From Gadus chalcogrammus (lineage: Eukaryota > Chordata > Actinopteri > Gadiformes > Gadidae): a stretch of 64,000 bases of DNA. This document shows positions 42,462-62,786 of the stretch, in pieces. The notes beneath the pieces are model-generated. The model was given only the letters and a program-made list of their open reading frames with translations. It did no database searches and was not told where the DNA came from. The position numbers and the translations under genes were made by a program. The stretch spans positions 20,048,541 through 20,112,540 of the forward strand of contig NC_079420.1 of the NCBI RefSeq assembly GCF_026213295.1, read 5' to 3'. Every line of letters begins with the position of its first letter. The first letter of the stretch is position 1.

Positions 42462-44064
42462 AATATGTATAATTATTTTTATGTATTTTTCAAATTCTTC
42501 CATTCATTCAATATATCAAATGAACTTTAATGATTCAAGTCAGCAACTGAACATATTAGGCTACCAATTTGAAATCAAACTGACATTAATAAAGGCTATC
42601 TTATATAGGCTAGCTATCGCCAGAAGTATTTGCGTTTAACCATTGTAATAGCCTAGTAATTATAGGTAGGCCTACTCCATAGGCCTAACATTTTGAAAGT
42701 TAGGATTATTATACTATTGAAAGTGTGTAAAAAATATATATTGAAAGTAGGGTTATTTTATGAGTGTAGGCCTACTTTAATGAAACGTTTTTACGTCCGT
42801 TTTTTTATTAATTCGATGTATCTTCGTACAGGCTATTTGGCGGTTCGCCTCGTGCTCGGGACGGTCTGTTCGTTATAGACGCAAGGAAGGAGCGATCTAA
42901 ATGCAGGCTTTACATCACAGGGACCTGCTATTAAACGGTATAATGCCCTGGCAGACTTTCGACCATTAGAGCTGAAATACAAGCTGGCTCGGACAGCAGA
43001 AAAGTCCTTTGTTTAAATCATTTATTTATTTTTAAATTCCATGGGTTCGTTAAACAAACCTATAACATATTGTAAACAATTTAAAGTTAATCTTAAGTAA
43101 AATGTAAGCTTAATACAATTGTTTACCAACATATTAGGATTGTAAACAATACAAATGTGACTATTTGCTTTGTAAAAAGAACGGAGCAAATATTCGAGGC
43201 TTCTATTGTTTGAGAGAGTTTTTTTTTTACTATTTTATTATTATAATTATTATCGTTCTTCTTCTTCTATTATTATTATTATTGTTATTATTTTAATTTG
43301 TTGTCCTATTTGTAGGACCTATTTGTAGGCCTGTAGTATTATTAACAGTAGGCCTACCGTAATTATTAGCAACTTTTATTATTAAACGTTATCCTGTCAT
43401 GAATCTTAACATTATGTTTGTCTCTGTCATGAAAATGCTTTGGTGTTCATTTATAATAAAACTTATTCAAGTAGCCTATCAATGTTACATCGAAAAGGCT
43501 CCGTTTGAAATCTTTTTAAATGAAGTGAAGAACTCCCGACATTACAATGATACACTACTTCTACCAAAATAAGTTTGTAACAATTTTCTTCTATAAGACG
43601 ATTTTTATTTCCCCAAAACATCGTGAATTTGTCGAGAGTATAGGCCTAATGGAGTCTAACAGTCTAAAACACAGTATGAATTCCCGCTTGATCATCTCAA
43701 GGTTATAATGAAAAACAGCGCCATCTAGCTGTTACCAATAGCTTTTCTTCTACACCTATTTCTTAAATGAGTATTTTTTCTCCTTATTCAAAACATCAGA
43801 CTACGTTTTCGAGTTCCCCGGTACATTGATCACCTTATCCCAAATATGGGACCTGCAGGTGCCCCACCAAGAGTTATCAAAACACAGTCCTACATATTTC
43901 GGAATAATTATAGGCTTTATAAATGCTATAGGGTTTATGTAATAAACATAGAGCTTCCAGGCTAATCTATTGTTATATTATAGACTTGATTTACCTGTGG
44001 GTTTTTAATTGTAAAATAGGCCTAGAGATTTTGTTGCACTGCGTATGCGTGTTTGTATATGTGT
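42458..44064. other. Intergenic, no gene recognised
   Basis: AT-rich unique sequence with many TAGGCCTA-like words, common in some fish genomes. It holds a mildly CNE-like piece at 42885-43020 and a CTCF-like motif at 43715. Confidence 0.45.
43715..43730 (-). promoter_or_regulatory. CTCF-like motif 3' of nr2f2
   Basis: Plus strand AGCGCCATCTAGCTG is the reverse of the common CTCF core variant CTAGATGGCGCT, with mismatches in the outer CCA positions. Motif strength is moderate. Confidence 0.35.
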
Positions 44065-45345
<1,281 letters not shown>

Positions 45346-46948
45346 TCAGTGGTGTTGAACACCCACTGCATTGTGAAAAAGCGGGTAAAACGACGTGGAT
45401 TGCAAATGTTTTACCATGAGGTGGAATTGTAGCCCCAAGGGGTCCAAAAACATTTTACATCTCTGTTTTGGTGTGTATTGTAGATGTTTTGTTGGCTGTG
45501 GTACCCCTTCAAGGGAGTAGCCTACATAAGAGAGATAGTAGCCCATCATCTAGCTTCTACCTTCCGCCAATATCGAAGAGAATCGACCACTTTATCGTAA
45601 CCGGATAGGCAGAGAGAATCCCTAACTTTAGATTTAAGGGTTGACTTGGGGTTTCAGACTGGTGGTGTGCAGCTATTGAACATCATGTGTAGCTGCCTGG
45701 GCAGCACTGGTCTCTGCCTTTGTGTTACTGGAAGCAGTGGTCTCCGATGGGCTGGAGAATGACAGTTCCATGTATTGCGGGTAGATGGCACAATTTTCTT
45801 ACATTTATGTCAAGCTTGCAGGAGCTCTCTCACCAGGACGAAAGTATTTTATAAATATTGAGTTATCTATCGTTAAATATTGTTATAAAATGCTGACAAC
45901 CTGCGTAATCGAAACCGACGTTCATGCAGAAGATAATACCTAATTAAAATGTAAGCCTAAATTAGAGTCTAAGAATAGGCTATAAAACAAAAGTAATCTA
46001 GGTTATTGATAAAATCTTAGACATTTTAATGATAATAATAATAATAGTAATAAAAGGCCATAATATGAAACAATATCGACTGCATGTAAAACGCCATAAG
46101 GCATACACACTGATTAACATGAAATATAATGGTACATCATGTCTCAATCGAGCCTCATAGGCGTACAGAACTAGATTTTTGGGTTCTGATTTGATGAGAG
46201 AGTTGGAGAGAGAGGAGGAGGGAGCGAGGGACGGAGTAACGGAGAGAGCCTGTGTCTGCAAAAGAGGGAGAATTTTGGGGCCTGATTGAGAAAATACCAT
46301 CTATAGCATTATCTTAAGCAAATTAGACTATATTGCATTGTAATAGCGTCCTACTGGAAATCCTTTTAGTTTCCTCCTTGCCATAAGTTCAATATCATGT
46401 AGCCTACATCACTTTGATGAGCTCACGTGTAAGTGTTCAGAACAGAGGCAGGTAGGCCTGAATATAAGTGACGGGCCATAAGTCACAGCTCGTTAGTTTT
46501 ATGTGCGACGCTAATACGGCCTGTGTGCAGCACTTGAAATTCGGGAATCGAACCCAACGCTGTGTCAAATAGCCTAGCGGTTGCGTGACGTATGAATGAG
46601 GAGGGCTGGCATGTGGCTTGTTGGTCGGAGAACAAGAATAGCTTGTAGGCTATTCGAGTTATTATAGCCCTAGATGGTGGATCGTCATCAGCATGACGTA
46701 TTTTGGGGTTAATTTCGAGAGGAAAATTGAGTTTTGACACTCAAGTGCAAGATCCAGTTTGTTATAGCCCAACATCGTCCCAATGCGTTTAGTTATAGAC
46801 CTACTAATATTATACCAACATTGAATAGACCGCCATTACAAAAAACCTCGGTGGTAACATATTCAAGTCTAAATAACGGTTGGGTGAGCATTATCGTTTT
46901 CTTTAACATCAAACCAACCCAATCAATCACGGACGGACGAACACACGT
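45346..46948. other. Intergenic, no gene recognised
   Basis: Unique sequence. Around 46540-46590 the words GGGAATCGAACCC and TAGCCTAGCGGTT recall tRNA-derived SINE boxes but in inconsistent orientations. Confidence 0.4.
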
Positions 46949-54155
<7,207 letters not shown>

Positions 54156-54872
54156 ATCTATCATTCAGCGTTAAGAAACTTTTTGTTCTTCCGTTTTGAT
54201 GTCGCGGTCAATTTAGTCTCTACGGGAACACAATAAACTGCGATTAGGAAACACAATAAACTGCGATCTACCCTAACGTGCAATCCACAGCAAGTCTCCT
54301 GAACACTGAGGAATTATTGCTCTGGTAGACGGTAGGCGCTATGCACGCTTCAAAACTGATGCGATGGCGAGCTGATTCGCTGCCTTGCGCTTAAAGGCCA
54401 AGTCCAGGGGCGCTTGCAGTCAGCCATCCAGCAGAGCCATCAATTGGAAAGGTGAGCTTCTTTAATGATGATCAGCTGAGGTACAGTAAGTCTGTTCAAC
54501 GAAGGCAGGAGCGGGTGGCTAGACAACGGAGCGATGCAGGAATAATGTCGAATTCACAGCAGACCGCAGCTTATCAAGTTCCAGCAAGTCTTGAGGAAAA
54601 TCTCCAACTGGTGAAATGCGTCTCGTTCCGCGTCTTCTTGTGCGGCGGCGCCAGCAGCGCGCGGCTTAAGCCAATGTTTGGGGAGCCTGTGATACGAAGT
54701 CTCCGGAACGCGAGAGGAGCACGAGCACGAAAAAACACCGACTGCAGACCCTCTTCATGGAAAAGGAAAATAATAGCGGAAAAGAAGCGAGAATCAAAGT
54801 GATCAAATATGTTAAAAAGGCGGAGGTTAGGAAGTGATTTGCGATTGGTAGGAGCACGGCTGGCAGAATGCT
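54156..54872 (-). other. nr2f2: Probable nr2f2 5' UTR / first-exon leader
   Basis: If transcription starts about 30 bp downstream of the TATA box at 54907-54900, the leader is about 715 nt. A TGA lies directly upstream of the in-frame ATG at 54164, closing the frame. A hydrophobic 63-codon frame at 54857-54666 starts with GTG and is not taken as an upstream ORF. An intron within the leader cannot be excluded. Confidence 0.5.
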
Positions 54873-54907
54873 TTCTCTCTGATCAGCTCACTGAGCTCTC
54901 TATATAG

Positions 54908-54920
54908 TGAACTTTGACAC
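54908..54920 (-). promoter_or_regulatory. DR1 nuclear-receptor element next to the TATA box
   Basis: Minus strand reads GTGTCA-A-AGTTCA: two half-sites in direct repeat with 1-bp spacing. COUP-TF, HNF4 and RXR heterodimers bind such DR1 sites (family knowledge). It lies immediately upstream of CTATATAG. Confidence 0.6.
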
Positions 54921-54929
54921 GACTGCTGC

Positions 54930-54980
54930 AACTTAGCACACGTTACCATGGTGATCAGCTGCCATATATGGAAGGTGAGT
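54930..54980 (+). other. Candidate first exon and donor of a divergent antisense transcript
   Basis: On the plus strand GAAG|GTGAGT places a near-ideal 5' splice site with the intron starting at 54975, about 70 bp from the palindromic TATA box. Further good plus-strand donors lie at 54452 (AAAG|GTGAGC) and 56595 (TCG|GTAAGT). Mammalian NR2F2 has a divergent non-coding partner (NR2F2-AS1). A fish counterpart here is inferred; no acceptor or exon could be assigned. Confidence 0.3.
54962..54971. promoter_or_regulatory. CArG box (SRF site)
   Basis: CCATATATGG matches CC(A/T)6GG exactly and is palindromic. It lies about 55 bp upstream of the putative nr2f2 TATA box. Confidence 0.5.
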
Positions 54981-55028
54981 GTGTTTGACTGGTCAGAGCT
55001 CATGGACCTCCCCCTGAACCCTATTGGC

Positions 55029-57900
55029 TAGTCGGTACTTGTGCTACTTGGTGCCTTGCCAGAGCGGGGATAGAGGTCGAGAGGGCCGCTTGGTCCTAAG
55101 AAGAGACGTGTTTTGGAAGATAAATCTTTCTTTTTAAACCAAATAGCCTCGTTAACGGTAAGCTTGACAGAAGAACCGTACGAATAAGAATGCAATAAAA
55201 CAAAAGACAATGTCCCGTCTTATCCCTTCCGTAACAGTTGAACAATTTAATCTTTAAACAATGTAAGCTACCATTAAAAACAATATAGATCTTTACCCAA
55301 ATAAATGTATGATAATATTGGCTGATATGGTGCCACATTTAAAGCCATTATTTATCATAATGCGTACACAGAATTTGAGTAGGCTTATAAAACAATGATT
55401 TGAATGGAATGGGTAAATGTTGCAGAGAGATGCAATGCTCCTATTGCTTTTGCAAAAATATTGCATACACACACACACACACACACTCAATTAATGTGTT
55501 AGAACATGAACTGAGCCCATAATCGAAATGTACTATTTAGCCGAATGTTGCACACTCTGAGTAATTGTAATGCTTCGGCTATTCAATTAGGCTGCGTTCC
55601 ATTCATTAGCTCTACATCCCGAATTTTAATATCACAATTTTGTGGAATAGGGCACCGTTTGTGCACATATCCCAGAGTCGCTAGTGGCTATTACTCGCTG
55701 GGCGTTGAGTCTTCAACCAAAACTTATTGCTCATCATATCTGTCCCTGAACATTTTGTGGATAGTACTTGATTCATGTAAACCACTAATTAAATCGAGAA
55801 TTTATTTCCAATAATGAATGTAGGCAAAATTATTTAGCCTAGAATATAGGTCCAATAATGCCATATATTATTTTGAAGGCTTGTCTTCACAACGGCTGGC
55901 TGTATACCCCGGGCTGAAAGTGGATCTGTTCGTGGCAGTAGCGTACGATTGGGGGTAAGAAACGATCGATTTGAAGTTCCAAGGGGTCGGGATAGACCCT
56001 CCGTTTAGTAAATACGTCTCAGAGTCACATTGAACCGCTGCCTTGAACTCTCTTTATAATTCTCATTACCAGTCACCCATAAACTCGGATTAAAACCCCA
56101 CACTGAGCGTATCTAGGTGCACCTAGAGCTCAGCCCTGTGTAGGTCGGTCCACTGAAGGAGCGGCATTACTGATTATACCATCAGTGTTGTCTGGCGGTA
56201 GATAGGCGCCCCCTAGCGTCCGCTCCGGTCCGCCTCCAACACAACCCAATTTAGGGGAGCCACCGGAGAAGGAGAACTACTTCAGTCTCTTGTCTCTCAC
56301 ATAGACTAAACTATTGGGCACCATTCAATCGCGCTAGCTATTTGTTAAAAAATGTGTTTAATTTGACAAAGGATCATTTGGCTCCTAGCTCTGCCAAAAT
56401 GAGGATTTACATTTGGCTCCGTGGTGCGCGCGGTCCGAGCGGCGGCGTTCACACAGATTAGGTTGTGATTGTAGATAAACCAGCACAACGATTGTGTGCT
56501 CATGTTATGGACAGTTTTATTCACCCGTTCTTGTATCGTTATCGGCGAATAAAAAGCGTTACGAGGTGACGACAGATTGTTTTCCCATCAGTCGGTAAGT
56601 AGCCTACACCTTAGTTTCTGCACAATAGACTTCTGAAAACCATGTCGTTCATTTCTTCGATCGGGCTTGTCTGTATTGTCTTCACCTTAACAAACGCTCG
56701 CTGCTAAATTGTCTATTAAAATGGTAAATTAATTGCTACGGATATTGAGAATATGTTCGATCCATGGAGTATAAACGAGAGGCGCCTGTAAATACAATCA
56801 GGGTTTGCCGTATAATAAAGCACATGCGAGAATATTAATCATTCATATTTATTCTCAAGTTATTGTGATGCCGTTATGAGTTATCAGAGTGGAGGTTGAT
56901 GTAGGCTATTTGTGCAGCACACCTACCAAATGCATATGTTGAGGATTCTTCCGTGGCGTGGTGCATCTTCACTCTTCACTCCTAAATCCACCACCTATTT
57001 ATCTCGACTCTCTCGCTTTAACAGATGAGATGGCTTCCTCTCCCAACAGACGGAATCAAACACACCAACAAAATGTTTATTGCAAAAAAAATCTGTCAAC
57101 AAACTAAATTTACGCACAACTTTGAAGTGCACGCTATAAGAAAACAGTGGCCCCAGCGCTGATTCAAAACACGTGCTAAACAAGAAATGAAAAGTTTCAG
57201 TCGACGTTGTCCAAGGAACAATGTTATTCTCGCCACTTTAAACAAATAAGCTATGGAAAGGAGACGCATCCCGTGCGTCTTTTCTCTCTCTACAGTAATC
57301 TGTGTGTGCGGGAAGCCCTCCGCTCCGCTCTGCTTTGTGTGGGACCAGGAGGGGGGAGGGGGGGGGGGCAGCATGGACACCTGTCGTGTAGGGGGGCTGC
57401 ATTTAACATTATTTATATTACAATAGACACATATATAACGTTAAGCAGAATATAGTGGGATACAGACTGCTAGAACAACAGCGAGTTCCCACAACGATGC
57501 TGGCGTGCATGCATGTGTAATGTGCACCAGGAAATACAGCCACTTTATAACGCGTTGTTCTTCTTATTTCTCTGTTGTGCATCAGAGCATGTGAGCCCCA
57601 GAACCAAGGCGAGCTTAACCAATACCGGTGCAGAAAGACTGGACATTTTAGTCAATGTCTACAAAAAAGAAAATAAAAAATGAAAAATTATTAGATTTCA
57701 AATTTGAAATATACATTTATTTCGAATAGGCGCTTTTTTGCATACATCACTTGTAACGGTTTTAAATGGCTATCAGCATGGACCAGACAATTTTTTTAAT
57801 GATTTCCCAGAATAATTTAATTTTCTTAAATTATTAGTTGATATATTTTTAAATTAAAATGGAAAATAATGTCGAATAAAACCAATTTTGCAGTTTCTTT
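55029..57900. other. nr2f2 5' flank
   Basis: Unique sequence with a short (CA)n (55466-55486), a CTCF-like motif (56204), a GC-raised stretch at 56415-56455, a strong plus-strand donor (56595) and a G-rich run (57351-57368, G6-A-G11). No coding gene recognised. Confidence 0.45.
56204..56220 (-). promoter_or_regulatory. CTCF-like motif 5' of nr2f2
   Basis: Minus strand reads GACGCTAGGGGGCGCC, close to the CTCF core CCACTAGGGGGCGC. It lies about 1.2 kb upstream of the putative promoter. Confidence 0.45.
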
Positions 57901-58140
57901 CTTTCAAACACAGGATGAAAGCGCCACTCAAACAGCCAGCACACAATGCCGCCCTCGACGGGATCAGTATTGATTAAGACGAGACGCAGGATGTCGCCTG
58001 TGCTAAATATTTACTGATCACACACAAATAGCTGGATCTTTAACGATTTCCTATGCTCAAACATAAATAACGGAGCGGAGCGCTTTATTATTGTGAGTAA
58101 AACAAAGCAGGCGACGGCGGGACACTCGACTGGAGATGTG
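57900..58140. promoter_or_regulatory. CNE-like island 5' of nr2f2
   Basis: Repeat-free, with CAGTATTGATTAAGACG, GCTAAATATTTACTGATCA (FOX-like core) and AAACATAAATAACGG. Putative enhancer about 3 kb upstream of the promoter. Confidence 0.35.
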
Positions 58141-58950
58141 CTGATTGCGATAAGTGTAGTTAAACGAATCGATAGGTGGTGAATTGCCGAGATAATAGTG
58201 GGAATTTACGTTCGTGCAAAGGGAAAAGTTTCCCTCATAGGTAGCGGAGTAACGGTATATTCTGCATCTGAGTCTACAGCTGTTAACTTAAGTTAGGATA
58301 TAAACATAATCATCCAATTTTATATTACCTTTTTTATATCATTTATAAAAATAAAGAAAATTGTTAGTGTGAAACAAGTCATCTTAAGAGAAGTTCAACC
58401 TAGAAGAAAGTTGGCTTTAATCTTATCTTGACGACACCAAGTGCTTCAAGATAGCAGAACTGTGACCCGCGGTCCCAGAGTTCCCGCCCTGATTAACCCC
58501 TCCAGACCCGACCGGGAGCAAAGGTTAACCAGGCTAATCAACATGAAGAGCACGATTGAGTTAGTTTACTGCTGAATTAAAAGAGAAACAAAACGGTAAC
58601 TATATCATAGTATAAGTATTAAGACAGGTGACGTGGCTCTGAAAATGCAATTTGCCCATATCAAATATTTTAATTTTCAATTGGTGAAAACAACAGGTTT
58701 TTATTTTGTAAATTGAATAATTCAGAACTTTATACGATCATCTATAATGACTACAGTAGGAACAAAATACAATTAATTTTGAGTTGTAAAATAGTAGTGA
58801 CATAATAATGTAATTGTGACATGCAGCACATAGGTTTGAGAGGAGAAATAAACAATGAAACCATCATCCTGACTGTCCTGCTGTCATGTCACTTTGCATC
58901 TGTTGTGTCAACGCCTTGCAATATAACTGACATGTAGTCAGTAGGCTGAT
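58141..58950. other. Intergenic, no gene recognised
   Basis: AT-rich unique sequence; nothing identifiable. Confidence 0.45.
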
Positions 58951-59063
58951 GCACACACAAACACACACACACACGCACACACGTACGCGTGCACAAAGAC
59001 ACATGCACACACACACATGCACACACACACACATACACACATGCCATGTATGCAAACCCCCCC

Positions 59064-59154
<91 letters not shown>
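58951..59154. repeat. Degenerate CA tract, C10 run and perfect (CA)n
   Basis: Interrupted CA/CG/CAT tract to 59040, a C run near 59057-59066, then about 88 bp of perfect CA to 59154. Confidence 0.95.
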
Positions 59155-59156
<2 letters not shown>

Positions 59157-60307
59157 ATAAACACACAGGTTTAGTAAAAGTTATCGTTTCTTTATTTAAT
59201 TCTGTGTAATTTGAATGACGGTTTGTTCATCATAGGAGAGCTTTCCTATAATATACACTTTTCTAGATTTGCTGATTGTGCTTGCACGCTAATTTGTGCG
59301 TTTGCATGTGCATTAAATCTGGATGAGTCTATGTAATCATGTCTCTTTAAAACGGAATTATTTTGATATTGTCTTAAAACGTTAGTTGGCCTTGCATTTA
59401 CCATTAGCTAAAACCTGTTTACCTCACGTTGTGTGTCCCAATAACAGATGCACACATTTTATCTGAGATATTGATCGATTTGTCACAGAGAGCCCCCACA
59501 CAGAGGACATAGTTATAAATGTGCATAGTACTAGTTGGAACATTAAATGTATTTCATATTTTTGTACCTGTAAAGTATCTGTGTGTAACCAAAATGTTTT
59601 CCTGCAAAACCATTTGGACTCGGCGGTCTGTTTGTAGTTACAGTTATTTATAAAGTGTGTGTGTTTTTGTCTGATCCTTTTGTTCATCGATTTAACAGAA
59701 GAATTTTGATTAGTTTAATATAGAGAAGTAAATTCACAGTATGTATGCAATACAATTTGATATAATAAACATATTTGTGTTTGAATGTCTCTTCAGCTTA
59801 TTATTATAATTTTGTACTTGTCAATGTCCATTTTATTACATGTTATTATTTACTGGATGTAATGGTCAACAGTCTACATCCTTATTTACGGAGACAAAAT
59901 TATTTGACATAACATACACGTGGCATATTTATGCTTTTATTTTCCTCTCTGTATTTTCCTCCGACCTGCATGATGAGCAGCTCACCTCAATTAAATAAAT
60001 GCTATATTCCGTGTAATCCAAACTACACCACATCAAAACAAAGAGGTTGTTTGCATGTTGAACCATATTGACGACCCTAGCTTGTGTGACCGTGTTTCTC
60101 CCCCTGACTAGCATATCTTCACGATACAGGTGGCTGTGTTAAGACTCATCAATCTGTGTGCCGTTTGTTTGTCGAACCGTTTGTTGCAGTTACAATCTCA
60201 AAGGGCTTTGCAGGTCAAGATTTGATGACACCCCCGTGACCCTAATCCCACCAGAATCCTGTTTTCACCTTCCACCGCTGAAGGAGGAGAGTTTATTCTA
60301 CAAGTGG
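59155..60307. other. Intergenic, no gene recognised
   Basis: AT-rich unique sequence; nothing identifiable. Confidence 0.45.
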
Positions 60308-60473
60308 ATGAGCACAATTTGTGACACCAGAAACATGTCAGGGCAGTTCTTTCTTGAAGTGCACTAACGTTTGTGACATCACAAATATGTCAAGTCTCCT
60401 TTTATTGAAGTGCATGAGCATTTGTGACAACACAAACATGTGTCATGCCTGCTTTTTCATGAAGTGCATGCGC
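60308..60473. repeat. 52-bp tandem repeat, 3 copies
   Basis: TTTGTGACA starts at 60318, 60370 and 60421, a period of 51-52 bp. Each copy has TTTGTGACA, CACAAACATGTCA-like and TTGAAGTGCATGAGCA-like words. Confidence 0.85.
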
Positions 60474-60734
60474 ATCGAGACCAATGTCAATTGTGTTTTA
60501 TTCTAAGAAATTTCAAATTGCAAAAGGTTATTCAAAAACCAAACTAAGATAACAGAGGCAAACACGCTGTTCAATGGGTGGCTTTAGTGTTGGTGAATTT
60601 ATACTTTGACAAGGTGTCACATGTTCCGTCAGAAAATCTGTATAGGATAACCAGTATGCATCATACTTAATTATGTCCTACCATTCATTGCTATGGAATT
60701 CATTTAGCATATGGCTTCAAAACGAAAGGGCCCC

Positions 60735-60885
60735 ACAAGACACAGGTAATTAGAGAGCCGTTAGGGGTCAGGCCCCTTGCTCAAGGACGCCGGGACCCTT
60801 GGGGACTGTGGAGGTCTGACCTGGGGCCCTGCAGCAGGGGATCAAACACCCTAGCCACTTGACCAGCCTGACCCCCTCTAACAAA
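60735..60885 (-). repeat. Possible decayed dispersed (SINE-like) repeat
   Basis: The words CCCCTTGCTCAAGGACGCC, GGGGATCAAACACC and TAGCCACTTGACCAGC, in that order, resemble the antisense layout of tRNA-derived repeats common in fish. The family is unknown and the match is by memory of word order only. Confidence 0.35.
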
Positions 60886-62680
60886 CACACCGTCAAGGTG
60901 TGCTTGCTTTGTTGGGTTTTAGGGTCATCAGAAGGAACAGGCCACAGAGAAAGACAAAGCTGGGCGCAATGAAAGTATTATCAAACCATTTCTGAACCAT
61001 GAGAGACTATATGACCATAGCAGTTGATCAGGGTAGCCAAATGTCCAGTCATACCGTCCAGGACATTGGTTTATTTACCTTCGTAACAAATATAATGGAG
61101 TGGGGGTTATCATGGACTTGATTAATTAGTTTAAATCAAAATGAAATATTCAATATCACATTTCATGTATAATAATGCATTGAGAGCAAGTTCCATATAG
61201 TTGCTACTGTTGATTGTTATGTTTTATGTTACTTATTATCTATCTAAGTTTATGCACAAATAATCGTTATGCAATGAATGGGTCCTGGAAAGCTACAAAA
61301 TGGTGACATACTTGATGAGGATTTGGACCAAAAACAAAACGTATTTTAAGACCACATCAACTATGCCTGCTAGCTAGACTGATAAAATGATGTTCAATGT
61401 TCAATGCTAAATAGTGCCTTGAGTAAACGTCTTTATATTCACTGCCACTTTGTGTGGCGGTCCACCCTTTTAATGAGGCTTCACCCCAGATGCTGCGCCC
61501 CGTTGGGTCCTGTGTGGACCGCCATAGCTTTCAAACCGTCACTGTAATGCTGCACCTGAGATAGCCTGGATATCCAGCGACCGGCTCGTGATACTGATTG
61601 TCCATAGGTACATATGAGAAGAACACATTGTGATTTAAATGAAGTTGCTTCGCAGAACAAATATTTCTAAAATAATCCTTTATTTCAAGATAATCAGATT
61701 GTTTTTAACCTACTTACTTATGTTGGATATTTATGTATTTACAAAAATGCAACTCACAAACATTGACGGAATGTTAATGTTGGTAATGTCGTGTGGGTTA
61801 CACCTTTACTTCTACATCATTCCTTCCTCCTTTGTGCCATTGCATGGCCACTCAAGCCATAGTGAATATATTTCAATACCACTAAATTATAATGTGAAGC
61901 TGTGTCAGAAACCCGAGGCAAATGTTAAAATATAAGCAACGTTTTTCGCAACCAAACTTCCTGCCGGGCCGTGGCTTCAGGTTACACGTGTGTTAGGAAG
62001 TTTGTATGTCACTGTCTACTGGGCTTGCCAACACTTGTAATACAATATCATCAATTGTCTGAGTCGTCAATTTAGTCTGCTGAACTGGTGAAGGGGCTGG
62101 AGCCAAATCCACCAGGCAGAAAACACGCGAAGAATATTTGAACGGTTTCTACAGCTCAAGGTGAGGGGAGTATGATAGACTATCTGGCTAAGCATTATAA
62201 TATTGGGTGACATCATCAGCACGAAAAAAAAAAAAAAGGCCATTCCATCAAGCTAATTGGCTGTTTGTGAGCAAGGGAGCAAAGTTATCTACCATTAACT
62301 AATATGGGACATCTTTCTTAATCCTGATACAGTCATTGTATCCCAGGGGGACTCCTTTTCAAACGCCCAACTGAACCAAAAACAACGCCATCAATCTCTA
62401 GGGGTCGGCTCCATTACTGCTTTTGAAATGATGGTGGCACAATGATGAACTAATGATGAAGAATGATCTATGAAAATGACAATTTACGTACTATTTACGT
62501 ATAGCCAAAACTGGATCCATATTATTCTGCATGTATCAAAATCCATGTGTAGACAAACACAATGAACAACCATCACATACACACAAGTTTACCCGCTGGA
62601 TGTCACTATGAACTAATAGATACATACATTAAGCAGGTATTACATAATCAATGTTTGGGGAAAGAATGCTTTGTATACAA
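60886..62680. other. Intergenic, no gene recognised
   Basis: Unique sequence apart from the inverted repeat at 61455 and an A13-type run near 62225. No gene recognised. Confidence 0.45.
61455..61524. other. 11-bp perfect inverted repeat, 70-nt span
   Basis: TGGCGGTCCAC (61455-61465) and GTGGACCGCCA (61514-61524) with a 48-nt interior that shows little further pairing. Confidence 0.65.
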
Positions 62681-62786
62681 CACAAACACACATACACACA
62701 CACACATAAACACATACACCACCCACCCACACACCATGTGTATGTGGGTGGTGTGTATGTGTGTGTGTGTGTGTGTCTGTGTGTCT
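62681..62786. repeat. (CA)n arm and (TG)n arm forming a large inverted repeat
   Basis: A CA-rich arm (62685-62730) is followed by a TG-rich arm (62744-62786). Next to the centre, CACCACCCAC pairs perfectly with GTGGGTGGTG. Confidence 0.8.

Larger units (their letters stand above)
54898..55028 (-). promoter_or_regulatory. nr2f2 core promoter: CCAAT, CArG, X-box-like, DR1, TATA
   Basis: Reading toward the gene on the minus strand: CCAAT (55027-55023), CCATATATGG (54971-54962, exact SRF CArG consensus), an RFX X-box-like palindrome (54955-54942, left half GTTACC on the plus strand), GTGTCAAAGTTCA (54920-54908, a DR1 of the type bound by HNF4, RXR and COUP-TF) and CTATATAG (54907-54900). A DR1 abutting the TATA box suggests auto- or cross-regulation by nuclear receptors, which is an inference. 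The elements are read directly; occupancy is unknown. The TATA element is palindromic and could also serve the plus strand. Confidence 0.65.

Noticed and set aside
46490..46600. Possible tRNA-derived SINE (GGGAATCGAACCC and TAGCCTAGCGGTT)
   Set aside because: The two box-like words are in opposite sense to each other, so they do not make a tRNA-type promoter.
54666..54857. 63-codon hydrophobic upstream ORF in the nr2f2 leader
   Set aside because: It begins with GTG rather than ATG, so translation is unlikely.
60321..60506. Short ORF with a 17-residue repeat
   Set aside because: The residue repeat merely reflects the 51-52 bp DNA tandem repeat, whose period is close to a multiple of three.
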